A stretch of DNA of 64,000 nucleotides from Thermohalobacter berrensis (GCF_003609645.1 NZ_MCIB01000034.1:1-64000), one strand, 5' to 3'; counted from the first letter of the stretch, positions 44,368 through 53,585 are shown. The notes: generated from the letters alone by a model not told the origin. Program-made: numbers and translations.

Positions 44368-45015
44368 ATGTATGATTACTATGACTATTATCCCAGTGAT
44401 ATATACGGAGTACAGAGAAATGTTTCATATGCAAGAGTTCTTCACGCATCTCCAGATGCCCCTGCAGTTGATGTTTATGTAAATAATAGAAAAATTGCAT
44501 CAAATTTAGCCTATAAAAATTTTACTCAGTATATACAGCTTAATCCTGGAAATTATAATGTAAGGGTATTTCCAGCAGGAAGAACTACTAATCCAGTTAT
44601 AAACCAAGATATAAATATTCAACCAAATTCAATATTTACTGTTGCTGCAACAGGGAAACTTAATAATATTAGTTTATATCCAATATCTGAGCCACGTTTA
44701 ACCATACCTCCAGGAAGAGTTTATGTTAGATTTGCTCATTTATCTCCAGGTGCACCAAATGTAGACATAAGGTTACCAGATGGAACTACATTATTTAGAA
44801 ATGTAGGGTATAGACAAGCAACAAATTATATACCAGTAACCCCTGGAACATACACACTGGAAGCATATCCTACAGGAGCTGACCAAAGAGTATTATATGT
44901 TCCAAACATGACACTTAAGCCAAATAGATTCTATACTGTATACGCTGTTGGTCTTGCAGAAGGAGAACCACCTTTACAGGTACTAATTCCTCTAGATGGT
45001 AATTCTTACTTGTAA
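44368..45015 (+). CDS. Tandem DUF4397 domain protein
   Basis: 215 residues: an N-terminal Tyr/Asp-rich tail (MYDYYDYYPSD) and two copies of the beta-sandwich DUF4397 domain (ARVLHASPDAPAVDVYVN and VRFAHLSPGAPNVDIRLPDG). DUF4397 proteins are often surface-exposed. There is no signal peptide, and a candidate sigma-K promoter precedes it, so a spore-surface location is plausible. Confidence 0.85.
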   Translation: MYDYYDYYPSDIYGVQRNVSYARVLHASPDAPAVDVYVNNRKIASNLAYKNFTQYIQLNPGNYNVRVFPAGRTTNPVINQDINIQPNSIFTVAATGKLNNISLYPISEPRLTIPPGRVYVRFAHLSPGAPNVDIRLPDGTTLFRNVGYRQATNYIPVTPGTYTLEAYPTGADQRVLYVPNMTLKPNRFYTVYAVGLAEGEPPLQVLIPLDGNSYL

Positions 45016-45070
45016 TTCTATACAAAAGGTGGTATACTGAACATGCTTATTTGTTAAGATATAAGTATAT

Positions 45071-45129
45071 AAGGGGGCGAACCTATAATTTAGTTGAAGA
45101 ATAACTAAATTATGAGTTTCGCTCCCCTT
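45071..45129 (+). other. Long imperfect stem-loop upstream of the cation exporter gene
   Basis: AAGGGGGCGAA (45071-45081) pairs imperfectly with TTTCGCTCCCCTT (45117-45129); an inner stem ATAATTTAGTT / AACTAAATTAT flanks a 7-nt loop. It has no T-run and ends 23 bp before ATG of the Gdt1-like gene. It may be the terminator of the DUF4397 gene or a 5'-UTR control element. Confidence 0.5.
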
Positions 45130-45152
45130 CTTAGATATTAGGAGGTTTAAGC

Positions 45153-46268
45153 ATGTTCAGAGAATTTGTTGAGGCACTTTTTCTAATTTTTATGGCAGAA
45201 ATGGGAGATAAAACTCAGATATTAGCTATGACCTTTGCTACTCAGTTTACAGTAAGTAAGGTTTTATTAGGTGTTTTTATTGGTTCATTTCTTAATCATG
45301 GTATAGCAGTACTCGTTGGTTCTTATCTTTCAAGGCTTATACCAATAAATTTAATTCAAATTATTGCAGGATTTTTATTTATTGGCTTTGCATTATGGAC
45401 ATTAAAGGATGATGATGAAGAGAAAGATGAGAATAATAATAAAAATTTGGGCCCCGTTTTAACAGTATCTATGGCCTTTTTTATTGGAGAATTAGGTGAT
45501 AAAACACAGCTTACGGCTATAACCCTTTCAATTGATAGTGCATATCCTTTCTTTGTATTGATAGGAACAGTTACAGGTATGATATTAACAAGTGGGTTAG
45601 GAATATTTATAGGTAGCAAAATTGGAAATAGAATACCAGAATTTACACTTAAGATATTATCAGCAGCCATATTCATGTTCTTTGGAATTTCAAAACTTTA
45701 TAATACATTACCAGATCAATATATAAATATACAAAATGTGTTAATATTCTTTTCTGTTTTAAGTTTTGTTACATATTTAATTATTAAACCTACTTTGAGA
45801 AAACGAAAAGAAACAGTTTCACTATATAAAGAAGTGGCAGCTGATTTATATGAATATACGCATTTATTAAAAAAGACAATAGCAGATATTTGTTTAGGAG
45901 AAAAACAATGTGGTGATTGTAAAGGAGATAAATGTGTTATAGGATATATTAAGTCATTATTAAATGGTGCAAATATAAGAGAAATTGAAGGAGTAAAAGA
46001 GATAAAAGAAAGCTTAGGTAAAAATTTTTCTAAAAATAGAGTTGTTGAAGCTTTAAGTATAGCTATATACTACCTTACAATACATAACAAAAATAAAGAA
46101 GACTTCAGGGTCATAAATAAAATAAGGGAGGCTTTAGAAACTATACTATTTGATGAGAAATTAATTTACAATGGAGATATTAATGATTATTTTAAATTAT
46201 TAAAAACAAAGGATAAGAATGTTGCTAAAAGGATAAAAAAGCGAATAGAATATTTAAAAAGGGCTTAA
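45153..46268 (+). CDS. Gdt1/TMEM165 (UPF0016) cation exporter with C-terminal extension
   Basis: 371 residues. The N-terminal 200 hold six to seven helices and the two diagnostic motifs EMGDKTQ and ELGDKTQ, which bind Mn2+/Ca2+ in this family. Beyond residue 215 is a hydrophilic, helical extension of about 150 residues with a Cys cluster C-x4-6-C-x2-C-x4-C (CLGEKQCGDCKGDKC). Bacterial members are usually about 90-200 residues, so this extension is unusual. AGGAGG precedes ATG. Confidence 0.88.
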   Translation: MFREFVEALFLIFMAEMGDKTQILAMTFATQFTVSKVLLGVFIGSFLNHGIAVLVGSYLSRLIPINLIQIIAGFLFIGFALWTLKDDDEEKDENNNKNLGPVLTVSMAFFIGELGDKTQLTAITLSIDSAYPFFVLIGTVTGMILTSGLGIFIGSKIGNRIPEFTLKILSAAIFMFFGISKLYNTLPDQYINIQNVLIFFSVLSFVTYLIIKPTLRKRKETVSLYKEVAADLYEYTHLLKKTIADICLGEKQCGDCKGDKCVIGYIKSLLNGANIREIEGVKEIKESLGKNFSKNRVVEALSIAIYYLTIHNKNKEDFRVINKIREALETILFDEKLIYNGDINDYFKLLKTKDKNVAKRIKKRIEYLKRA

Positions 46269-46271
46269 TTT

Positions 46272-46312
46272 AAAGAAACAGTACATTTACGATTGTACTG
46301 TTTCTTTATTTA
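46272..46312 (+). terminator. Terminator between converging genes
   Basis: AAAGAAACAGTAC (46272-46284) / GTACTGTTTCTTT (46295-46307), perfect 13-bp stem; its 3' arm lies in the end of minus-strand agrB. Confidence 0.85.
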
Positions 46313-46859
46313 GAATTTTACCTAATGGCAAAGTTAAAGTTTGAAGTAGTATAGTAATTATTGCAATATTACTTAATAACTTAGGAAGTAGAAAACTTAT
46401 AGACCAAAGGCTGATTACAACAATAATAGAAACATATTTTAAAATTTTTCTCCTTTTTGCACTTAATATAGGTTTATTAGGATGATCTACAGGGGCTAAA
46501 ATTGCTGCAATTATTATTGAAATAGCTATAACAAATACTTTAAAATACATAGGTAAAGAAAAAGAAACCCCTAATAATATACTTGTAGAGAAGATTCCAA
46601 GGGTTAAAAAGAAACACCCCCAATAAGTATTTGCATGATAACCTCCAGAAAAAGCCCTTATAATACAGAAAAAAAGTAGGGCTACAAAAAAATGTTCTAA
46701 TAAGTCAAAAAAGGCGAAAATAAAAATATATATTATAATTTTTGAAAGCTCATTTAATAAGCACTCTAAACCATATCTTATCTTTAATATTTGTATCCTG
46801 TCTAAATTAGGGTTGTTTTCTTTTATTGATTTTGAGATTATTTCAGCTAATCTTCCCAT
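46287..46859 (-). CDS. agrB: AgrB membrane endopeptidase
   Basis: 190 residues, about five to six membrane helices. The catalytic pair is His75 and Cys82 in RAFSGGYHANTYWGC, matching the His77/Cys84 of the S. aureus enzyme. AgrB cuts the C-terminus of AgrD and closes the ring of the autoinducing peptide. ATG at 46859 follows AAAGGATG; an in-frame ATG 30 bases upstream lacks a site. It follows agrD directly on the minus strand. Confidence 0.93.
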   Translation of the reverse strand: MGRLAEIISKSIKENNPNLDRIQILKIRYGLECLLNELSKIIIYIFIFAFFDLLEHFFVALLFFCIIRAFSGGYHANTYWGCFFLTLGIFSTSILLGVSFSLPMYFKVFVIAISIIIAAILAPVDHPNKPILSAKRRKILKYVSIIVVISLWSISFLLPKLLSNIAIITILLQTLTLPLGKILNKETVQS

Positions 46860-46887
46860 AAAATCATCCTTTTTAATAAACTTAAAC

Positions 46888-46908
46888 AAGGGATGAAAAC
46901 CATCCCTT
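46888..46908 (-). terminator. Hairpin at the agrD stop, between agrD and agrB
   Basis: AAGGGATG / CATCCCTT with a 5-nt loop, overlapping the agrD stop codon. It may set the AgrD:AgrB ratio. Confidence 0.5.
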
Positions 46909-47050
46909 ATTTAAGTAATTCTTTTGGACACTTAACCTGTTGTGAAAGTAGTAAAGAACCTGTTGTTGTTACACTTGTTCCCACTAAAAGACCAGCTAAT
47001 GATAAAATTTTTAAACCATTTCTTTTAATAAAGATAGTAAGTTTTTTCAT
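46907..47050 (-). CDS. agrD: AgrD autoinducing-peptide precursor with Ser in place of ring Cys
   Basis: 47 residues, MKKLTIFIKR...GLLVGTS then TTTGSLLLSQQVKCPKELLK. It has the AgrD plan: a basic amphipathic N-terminal helix, a small core, and a C-terminal charged tail with CPKELLK as in clostridial AgrDs. In relatives the core is T-x-A-C-x4; here the position reads Ser, so AgrB would make a lactone ring (likely Ser-Leu-Leu-Leu-Ser), not a thiolactone. The only Cys is in the tail that is removed. AAAGGAGG lies nine bases before ATG. The gene precedes agrB, the reverse of the usual agrB-agrD order. Confidence 0.8.
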   Translation of the reverse strand: MKKLTIFIKRNGLKILSLAGLLVGTSVTTTGSLLLSQQVKCPKELLK

Positions 47051-47100
47051 TTATAGCCCTCCTTTAAAATTTTTATATAGCTTGTCCTTAACATATTTAT

Positions 47101-47128
47101 AACATATATTATTTGAAAAAAATGTCAA
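47101..47128 (-). promoter_or_regulatory. Probable promoter of agrD-agrB
   Basis: On the minus strand: TTGACA (47128-47123), 16 bp, TATGTT (47106-47101), about 50 bp before the agrD ATG. Confidence 0.55.
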
Positions 47129-47179
47129 AAAATGTGTATTGATTCAATTTCATAAAATTAATGTAAAGATATTGATATA

Positions 47180-48562
47180 CTAAAAAGTTGTATGTAGAAT
47201 TTTGCTATTAGATTTAATATTATTAAATTTATTTTGGTTAAGTTTGAACTTTATTAAAAAGTTTGTTTCCTCTTCAGTACTTGTAACTTTAATTTCTCCA
47301 TTATTTTTTTCTATTAAACTTTTTACTATATTTAAACCATAACCATGGTCCTTTTTATTTTCCTTTTTGGTAGAAAATCCTTTCTCAAAAATTTTATCTA
47401 AATCTTCATTAGAAATTTTAGGACCAGTATTCGCAATTGATATATTATACATACCATTTTCAATATATGTATATATTGATACTATCTTTTGTTCATTGAC
47501 ATCTTTAGACATTATAGCTTCAAAGGCATTATCTATAATGTTACTTAATATACTTATTAATTCACTATTATCTATAGATATTAATTCTAAGGGAGCTTCA
47601 TCAAAGTCAGCCTCAAAATGAATATTATTTTCAAATGCATAATTACTTTTAACTAATAACAGTCCATCTACATAGTCATTACCAGTATCGAAATATTGAT
47701 ATGATGATTTTAATTTATTTGTTATTTTTTCTAAATATGTACGTATTCTTTCTAGAGAATTAGGTTTATTTAATAAGCACATTGCATATATAGTATTTAT
47801 ATGGTTAGCAAAATCATGCTTTTCTTTTCTTATTAGACTTATAACAGTTTCAAGATTCTTAATATGTTCTTTTTGTGATTCAAGCTTATTTTTTATTTTT
47901 AATGATTGTGTTTTTTCCTTAAAAATTATATATCCAAATATTACAAAAACTATGTATATTAATAATAATAGAGATTCGTATAAAATTATATTTACTTTAC
48001 TAGCCACAACATAATTTAAACTAAAAATAAATATGCCCATTAGGAATATTCCTAATACTAAGAAAAATATTATTCCATTTTGTGAATATGTAGTAAGATT
48101 AGGGAAGAAACTTTTTTTCATTCTATATATTAAAAAGGTTATTAAAAATTGAACTCCCTTAACAATTAAAGAATACTGCAACTTTATATCAGGGTTATTC
48201 GCTATTGTAGCAGTATCATAATTAGTAAGCATAGAAAATAAAGCTAAAACAGCAAATTCAGTAACTATAAAATACATTATTGTAAGTATTTCAGATATTA
48301 AAGAAATATACAATTTTGATGATGTAATAAGAGAAAGGGATATAATTATAAATATAGAAATAAGAATAGTATGGTACCCCATAGGTAAACTTAAAGAAGC
48401 CCAAAATGAAAATAACATATATGTAAATACAAATAGGAAGGATTTCAGTTTTTGTTTTTTGACAAACTCCCTTCTATTAATTACAACTAAATATATTAAA
48501 AGGATATTTAATCCTTCTAAAAGGGGTATTAAAACCTCGTTAAACATTAAATAAATGTTCAT
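47180..48562 (-). CDS. agrC: AgrC-like GHKL sensor histidine kinase (HPK10)
   Basis: 460 residues. Six to seven membrane helices (1-220), a coiled-coil linker, the HPK10 phosphoacceptor region IRKEKHDFANHINTIYAM (His about 250), N-box SNIIDNAFEA, and G-box GYGLNIVKSL. It matches AgrC-type receptors, and lies directly upstream of agrD-agrB on the same strand, so it is probably the receptor of the peptide. No AgrA-type response regulator is in the window. AAAGGAG precedes ATG. Confidence 0.87.
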   Translation of the reverse strand: MNIYLMFNEVLIPLLEGLNILLIYLVVINRREFVKKQKLKSFLFVFTYMLFSFWASLSLPMGYHTILISIFIIISLSLITSSKLYISLISEILTIMYFIVTEFAVLALFSMLTNYDTATIANNPDIKLQYSLIVKGVQFLITFLIYRMKKSFFPNLTTYSQNGIIFFLVLGIFLMGIFIFSLNYVVASKVNIILYESLLLLIYIVFVIFGYIIFKEKTQSLKIKNKLESQKEHIKNLETVISLIRKEKHDFANHINTIYAMCLLNKPNSLERIRTYLEKITNKLKSSYQYFDTGNDYVDGLLLVKSNYAFENNIHFEADFDEAPLELISIDNSELISILSNIIDNAFEAIMSKDVNEQKIVSIYTYIENGMYNISIANTGPKISNEDLDKIFEKGFSTKKENKKDHGYGLNIVKSLIEKNNGEIKVTSTEEETNFLIKFKLNQNKFNNIKSNSKILHTTF

Positions 48563-48698
48563 ATGTATTCTCCTTTTTTAAAATTTAAAATCAAATAATG
48601 GTATAAAAATTAAATATATCCGTCTTTAATATTTTATCAAATTATGACAAATTTTTTAATATGTATAGTAAAACAATTTACTAAGAGAGGGTGTAGCA

Positions 48699-50069
48699 AT
48701 GGGAAAACACAGAGAAATTGTCGAAAAACAGAAAAATTTTTTTGAAAAGGGAATAACAAAAAATATTTCCTTTCGTATGGAGATGTTAAAACATTTAAAA
48801 AAGGTAATATTAGAAAATGAAAAATTAATATTAAAAGCTTTAAAGGATGATTTAAATAAACCACCCTTTGAAGCCTATGCAACAGAAATAGGGATAGTTT
48901 TAGATGAAATTGATTATGTAATAAAAAACCTAAAAAATTGGACTAAACCGAAAAAGGTAAAAACTCCAATTTTCCACTTTTTATCAAAGAGTTTTATTTA
49001 CCCTGAGCCCTATGGGGTTGTCCTTATAATTGCACCATGGAACTATCCATTTCAGCTTGTTTTATCACCTCTAATTGGAGCAATTGCTGGAGGTAATTGT
49101 GCAATTATAAAACCATCTGAGTATTCTTCAAACACTTCTAAGATATTATCTAAAATAATAAATGAAAATTTTAAAAGTGATTTTATTACTGTAATTGAAG
49201 GTGGATCAGAAGTAAACAAGTCTTTATTAGAACAAAAATTTGACTATATATTTTTTACAGGTAGTGTAAGGGTGGGGAAGATAGTAATGGAAGCTGCATC
49301 AAAGCACCTTACTCCTATAACCCTTGAGCTTGGTGGAAAAAGTCCTTGTATAGTGGATGAAGAAGCTAATATAGATTTGGCAGCAAAGAGAATTACTTGG
49401 GGAAAATTCTTAAATGCAGGCCAGACCTGTGTTGCACCAGATTATTTATTAGTACATAAAAATATTAAGGAAGGGCTTATAAAAAATATAATAAAATATA
49501 TTAAAGAATTTTACGGGGATGATCCTAGAAAAAGTCCCGATTATCCACGTATTATTAATAAGAAGCATTTTATAAGATTATCAAAATTATTAGAAGATGG
49601 AGAAATAGTTTATGGTGGAGAGGTAGATGAAGATGATTTATATCTTTCACCTACTATTATAGATAATATAGATTGGAATTTTGAGATCATGAAGGATGAA
49701 ATATTTGGTCCTTTACTTCCAGTGTTGGAATATAAAGATTTAGATGAAGTAATAAATAAGGTTAATGGTAAGCCTAAGCCACTAGCACTATACTTTTTTT
49801 CAAATAATAAAGAAAAGGAGAAAAAAGTATTAGAGGATATTCCTTTTGGTGGAGGTTGTATTAATGATACTATAGTACATGTTGCATCTAGTTACCTTCC
49901 ATTTGGTGGTGTTGGCAATAGTGGAATGGGTAGTTATCATGGTAAGGCAAGCTTTGACACCTTTACCCACTATAAGAGTATACTTAAAAAATCTAATATG
50001 TTTGATATAAATCTTCGATACCCACCATATAGAAATAAGATTAAAGCTTTGAAGAAAATTTTAAAATAA
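48699..50069 (+). CDS. Class 3-type aldehyde dehydrogenase (YwdH/AlkH-like)
   Basis: 456 residues. APWNYPFQL and TGSVRVGK (NAD binding), LELGGKSPCIV (general base Glu), NAGQTCVAPDY (catalytic Cys near 245), DEIFGPLLPV, and PFGGVGNSGMGSYHG at the C-terminus. These are the motifs of membrane-associated fatty or aromatic aldehyde dehydrogenases that lack the N-terminal extension. It oxidises an aldehyde with NAD(P). It stands alone, followed by a terminator. Confidence 0.93.
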   Translation: MGKHREIVEKQKNFFEKGITKNISFRMEMLKHLKKVILENEKLILKALKDDLNKPPFEAYATEIGIVLDEIDYVIKNLKNWTKPKKVKTPIFHFLSKSFIYPEPYGVVLIIAPWNYPFQLVLSPLIGAIAGGNCAIIKPSEYSSNTSKILSKIINENFKSDFITVIEGGSEVNKSLLEQKFDYIFFTGSVRVGKIVMEAASKHLTPITLELGGKSPCIVDEEANIDLAAKRITWGKFLNAGQTCVAPDYLLVHKNIKEGLIKNIIKYIKEFYGDDPRKSPDYPRIINKKHFIRLSKLLEDGEIVYGGEVDEDDLYLSPTIIDNIDWNFEIMKDEIFGPLLPVLEYKDLDEVINKVNGKPKPLALYFFSNNKEKEKKVLEDIPFGGGCINDTIVHVASSYLPFGGVGNSGMGSYHGKASFDTFTHYKSILKKSNMFDINLRYPPYRNKIKALKKILK

Positions 50070-50183
50070 ATTTTATGTTGTAGAGGAACATACAAAACCT
50101 TGACTTTGTTATTGTCTAATAAAGTATATTTCTATGAATTGTTGAAACAAAGACAAATACTATATTTAAGGTTCCCCTAGCGG

Positions 50184-50208
50184 AAGCGAGCTTTGCTCGC
50201 TTTTTTTA
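50184..50208 (+). terminator. Terminator after aldehyde dehydrogenase
   Basis: AAGCGAGC (50184-50191) / GCTCGCTT (50195-50202), loop TTT, T7 run. Confidence 0.9.
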
Positions 50209-50291
50209 TGTTATAATTAAGTTATTATAAATGGAACAAAAAAGTAATCTATGAGTCTAATATATTAATTGATAAAGACAGGAGGATAAGT

Positions 50292-52658
50292 ATGAGTATT
50301 TACAAAAAAGTTGCTAAAATCATTGTAATAGCATTTATATTTTTAACATTTACTAACATATTCTGTAATACATCCCATGCTATAGAAGATTTTGAAGTTA
50401 AAGTAAGCATAGGTTTTAATGGATATTATAAATTGGGAAAGGTTATTCCTTTAAAGGTAGAGGTTAAAAATAATTACAAGGATATAGATGGGAAGGTTCA
50501 GGTCTTTTTTAGAACCCCAAGGGGAAATGATAGTTTATATACTTTTTATAGTAAAAAATTAAATATATCTAAAGGAACAACAAAGGAAATAAACATGAAT
50601 GTACTACTTAACGAACATTATATTTATAATCTATTAAAGGTAAGAATAATTGATAATGATGGACAGTTTCTCTGGGAAGATGAAGTTAATGTAGGTCCAT
50701 TAAAGGTTATGGATACAGGAGCAATAGGTATAATTAGTGATGATTATGATAGTCTTAGATACTTTAGCAACTTATACTATAAAATCATGAATGGTGAAAA
50801 AAGGTTTTATTATATTTTAAATTTAAATAATCTTTTACCAGAAAACACATACATGCTAGAGAGTTTTGATGTTTTAGTTATAAACAACTATAACACAGAA
50901 AAATTTAGCACTAATCAGGTATTGGCAATAAAAAATTGGGTAAAAAGAGGTGGTACCCTTATAATTGGTACAGGCCCTAATTACCAACAGACTTTAAAGG
51001 GATTAGAAAGTATTCAGGATATAGATGTTTTAGAAAGGGATAAAACAAACAGATTTTTTAATTATAAAAGTGAAATTCCACTTGAGATAGCAAAACTAAA
51101 AATAGATGGGGCTAAAAAACAGAATAATGAATTAATCTATAAAAAGAAAATAGGAAAGGGAAATATTATTGTTACAGCCTTTGATTTAGGATTAAAGCCT
51201 TTTACTGAGTTTAACAGAAGAAATGAAGTAATGAATAATATTGTTAATGAAAGTATAGGCATTAAAAATCTAATAAAATACGAATCGAAAGGACCTACAA
51301 GTATATACAATACAGAATACTTAGTAGGATATGTTCCAAAGGATAGATTACCTTCATTTAAATTAGTAATTGGAATAATAAGTATTTTTATAATAATGGT
51401 TGGTCCTCTAAATTATATTATTTTAAAAAGACTAGATAAAAGGGAATTTGGTTGGGTTACTGTTCCAATAATAGTTTTAGTCTTTTCCAGTTTAATTTAT
51501 TTTTGGGGAACAAGTACACAGTTTAGAGCCTCAATTGTAAATAGTGTAAATGTTATTAATGTAAAACCAGATGCAGATATAGCAGAGATAGAAAGTACTA
51601 TAGGTATCATGCCATTTAAAAAGGGAGATATTGATGTAAGTCTTTCTGATGATATTTATATATCGCATGACAATAATATGTACAGATATCAGAGTGCTAA
51701 TTTGCAAGATGGTGATATTATTTTAGAAAATTATCAAGGAAAAGAAAACCATTTAGTATTTAGAGAAAGTGGATTATGGGATGTAAAGACAATATCATTA
51801 AAAAAGTTTATTAATCTAAATAATGGGATTCAACAGGATATAACCTTTAGTGAAGATAGACTAATTGGTACGATTAAAAATTTAACAGATATGGATGTTG
51901 AGGATGCTGTCTTAATATATGGAGATAGCTTTGAAAAGATAGGAGATATAAAAAAGGGAGCTACTAAAAATATAAATGTGCAGCTTACAGGTACAAAGAG
52001 TCAAATTAACAAAATAAAATCATATCATTATTTGATTACTAAATTATATCCTTACAATGGAACTCAACAAGGTAATCAAGATAATAAAATAGATATAAGA
52101 ACTAAAAGAAGAATATTAGAACAATATTACGAAACTAAAAGGAATGACATGGAAGATATTATGATTATTGGATGGAATACAAAGCCTTTAATAAAAGAAA
52201 TAAAGGTTAATGGAGCATATGCAAATAGAAACGTAAAAAGTTTAGTAGTTATTCCTGTAGAAGTTAAATATGAAAAAGGACAAGAAGTAAAAATCCCCTA
52301 TGGAATGTTAGAACCTAAAATTGTGGATGTAACTAATTTAACCTATGATGATAGAATGAAGCAATTCTTTGGCGAGGGAGAAGTTGTCCTTAGTTATAAA
52401 CTAAATACAGATATAAAGCTAAATAAAATGACTATAGACTTAGGAAGTGCAAATATTACAAGAAATGAAAATGTATATGTTTACAACTATAAAACTGATA
52501 AATGGGATAAGTATGATAGTAGAATGATTGTTATAGATAGTGAAAATAAAGAGGTATATTATAACAATTCTGAAGGTACAAAGGTAACAATTGCTATAGA
52601 TGGTAGAAAAGATAGAATATTAATTCCAGAGTTTTCAGTAGAAGGGGTTGTTAGATAG
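50292..52658 (+). CDS. Exported membrane protein of the VWA/MoxR operon
   Basis: 788 residues: signal peptide, a large extracytoplasmic region with a Rossmann-like GATase1-type segment (IGIISDDYDSLRYF ... VLVINNYN ... NWVKRGGTLIIGTGP, residues 150-240), two membrane helices (about 355-410), then a second soluble region. It heads an eight-gene run that includes an ABC exporter, MoxR ATPase and three VWA/DUF58 proteins. Similar proteins accompany MoxR operons; function unknown. AGGAGG precedes ATG. Confidence 0.75.
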   Translation: MSIYKKVAKIIVIAFIFLTFTNIFCNTSHAIEDFEVKVSIGFNGYYKLGKVIPLKVEVKNNYKDIDGKVQVFFRTPRGNDSLYTFYSKKLNISKGTTKEINMNVLLNEHYIYNLLKVRIIDNDGQFLWEDEVNVGPLKVMDTGAIGIISDDYDSLRYFSNLYYKIMNGEKRFYYILNLNNLLPENTYMLESFDVLVINNYNTEKFSTNQVLAIKNWVKRGGTLIIGTGPNYQQTLKGLESIQDIDVLERDKTNRFFNYKSEIPLEIAKLKIDGAKKQNNELIYKKKIGKGNIIVTAFDLGLKPFTEFNRRNEVMNNIVNESIGIKNLIKYESKGPTSIYNTEYLVGYVPKDRLPSFKLVIGIISIFIIMVGPLNYIILKRLDKREFGWVTVPIIVLVFSSLIYFWGTSTQFRASIVNSVNVINVKPDADIAEIESTIGIMPFKKGDIDVSLSDDIYISHDNNMYRYQSANLQDGDIILENYQGKENHLVFRESGLWDVKTISLKKFINLNNGIQQDITFSEDRLIGTIKNLTDMDVEDAVLIYGDSFEKIGDIKKGATKNINVQLTGTKSQINKIKSYHYLITKLYPYNGTQQGNQDNKIDIRTKRRILEQYYETKRNDMEDIMIIGWNTKPLIKEIKVNGAYANRNVKSLVVIPVEVKYEKGQEVKIPYGMLEPKIVDVTNLTYDDRMKQFFGEGEVVLSYKLNTDIKLNKMTIDLGSANITRNENVYVYNYKTDKWDKYDSRMIVIDSENKEVYYNNSEGTKVTIAIDGRKDRILIPEFSVEGVVR

Positions 52659-53585
52659 ATGTTAAGAATAGAAAATTTAACTAAAAAATATGGAAATATC
52701 AAAGCTGTAGATAACTTATCATTTCAAGTAAAAGAAGGAGAAATATTTGGATTGGTTGGCCCTAATGGGGCAGGTAAAACAACTACTTTTAAAATGATAG
52801 CAACCCTACTTAAACCAACTTCAGGAAGAATCTATATTGATGATATTGAAGTTTCTAACAATTTAAAAGAAGTAAGAACAAAAATAGGATATATGCCAGA
52901 TTTTTTTGGAGTATATGATAATCTTAAAGTGGAAGAATATCTAGAGTTTTATGGAGATATTGGAGGAGTATCTAAAAAAGAAATTAAAGATATTATTGAA
53001 GATTTGCTCCATCTTGTAAATTTAACACATAAAAAAGGGGAATATGTGGATTCACTTTCAAGGGGTATGAAACAAAGGCTATGTCTTGCAAGAAGTCTTA
53101 TCCATAATCCAAAGCTATTAATATTAGATGAGCCTGCCTCTGGATTAGACCCTAGGGCAAGGATTCAGATGAAGGAGATATTAAGGGAATTAAAAAGCAT
53201 GGGAAAAACAATTATAATTAGTTCACATATTTTGCCTGAGTTATCTGAGCTATGTACAAGTATTGGCATAATGGAAAAGGGTAAGTTGGTTATAAGTGGA
53301 CCAGTTGATAAAATAATGAGAAAGATTAATAAAACAAATATAATAAGAATAAGGGTATTAGATTTAAAGAAAAAGGCAATAAAGTTACTTAAGGAAGAAC
53401 CAAATATAGATTCAGTCTACGAAAATGATAGGTTTATTGAGATATCTTTTAACGGAGAAGAAGATCAGATGGTACAATTAATAAAGAAACTCATAAATAA
53501 TGGTATTCCAGTTGTATCATTTAATCCAGTTGATGGTAATTTAGAGGAAATATTTATGAAAGTGACAAAGGGTGATGAAGAGTGA
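52659..53585 (+). CDS. ABC transporter ATPase (ABC-2 exporter type)
   Basis: 308 residues. Walker A GPNGAGKTT, signature LSRGMKQRL, Walker B LLILDEPASGLDP, H-loop SSH. The signature has LSRGM where LSGGQ is usual, common in gliding/Na-type ABC-2 ATPases. It pairs with the next gene's permease. It starts at the base after the preceding stop; the end overlaps the next gene by four bases. Confidence 0.92.
   Translation: MLRIENLTKKYGNIKAVDNLSFQVKEGEIFGLVGPNGAGKTTTFKMIATLLKPTSGRIYIDDIEVSNNLKEVRTKIGYMPDFFGVYDNLKVEEYLEFYGDIGGVSKKEIKDIIEDLLHLVNLTHKKGEYVDSLSRGMKQRLCLARSLIHNPKLLILDEPASGLDPRARIQMKEILRELKSMGKTIIISSHILPELSELCTSIGIMEKGKLVISGPVDKIMRKINKTNIIRIRVLDLKKKAIKLLKEEPNIDSVYENDRFIEISFNGEEDQMVQLIKKLINNGIPVVSFNPVDGNLEEIFMKVTKGDEE

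Noticed and set aside
45040-45152. yybP-ykoY manganese riboswitch before the Gdt1-like gene
   Set aside because: The conserved core of that riboswitch is not visible; only a long stem-loop is present.
46893-47102. Plus-strand frame opposite agrD
   Set aside because: It is antisense to agrD, which has the good ribosome site and fits its neighbours.
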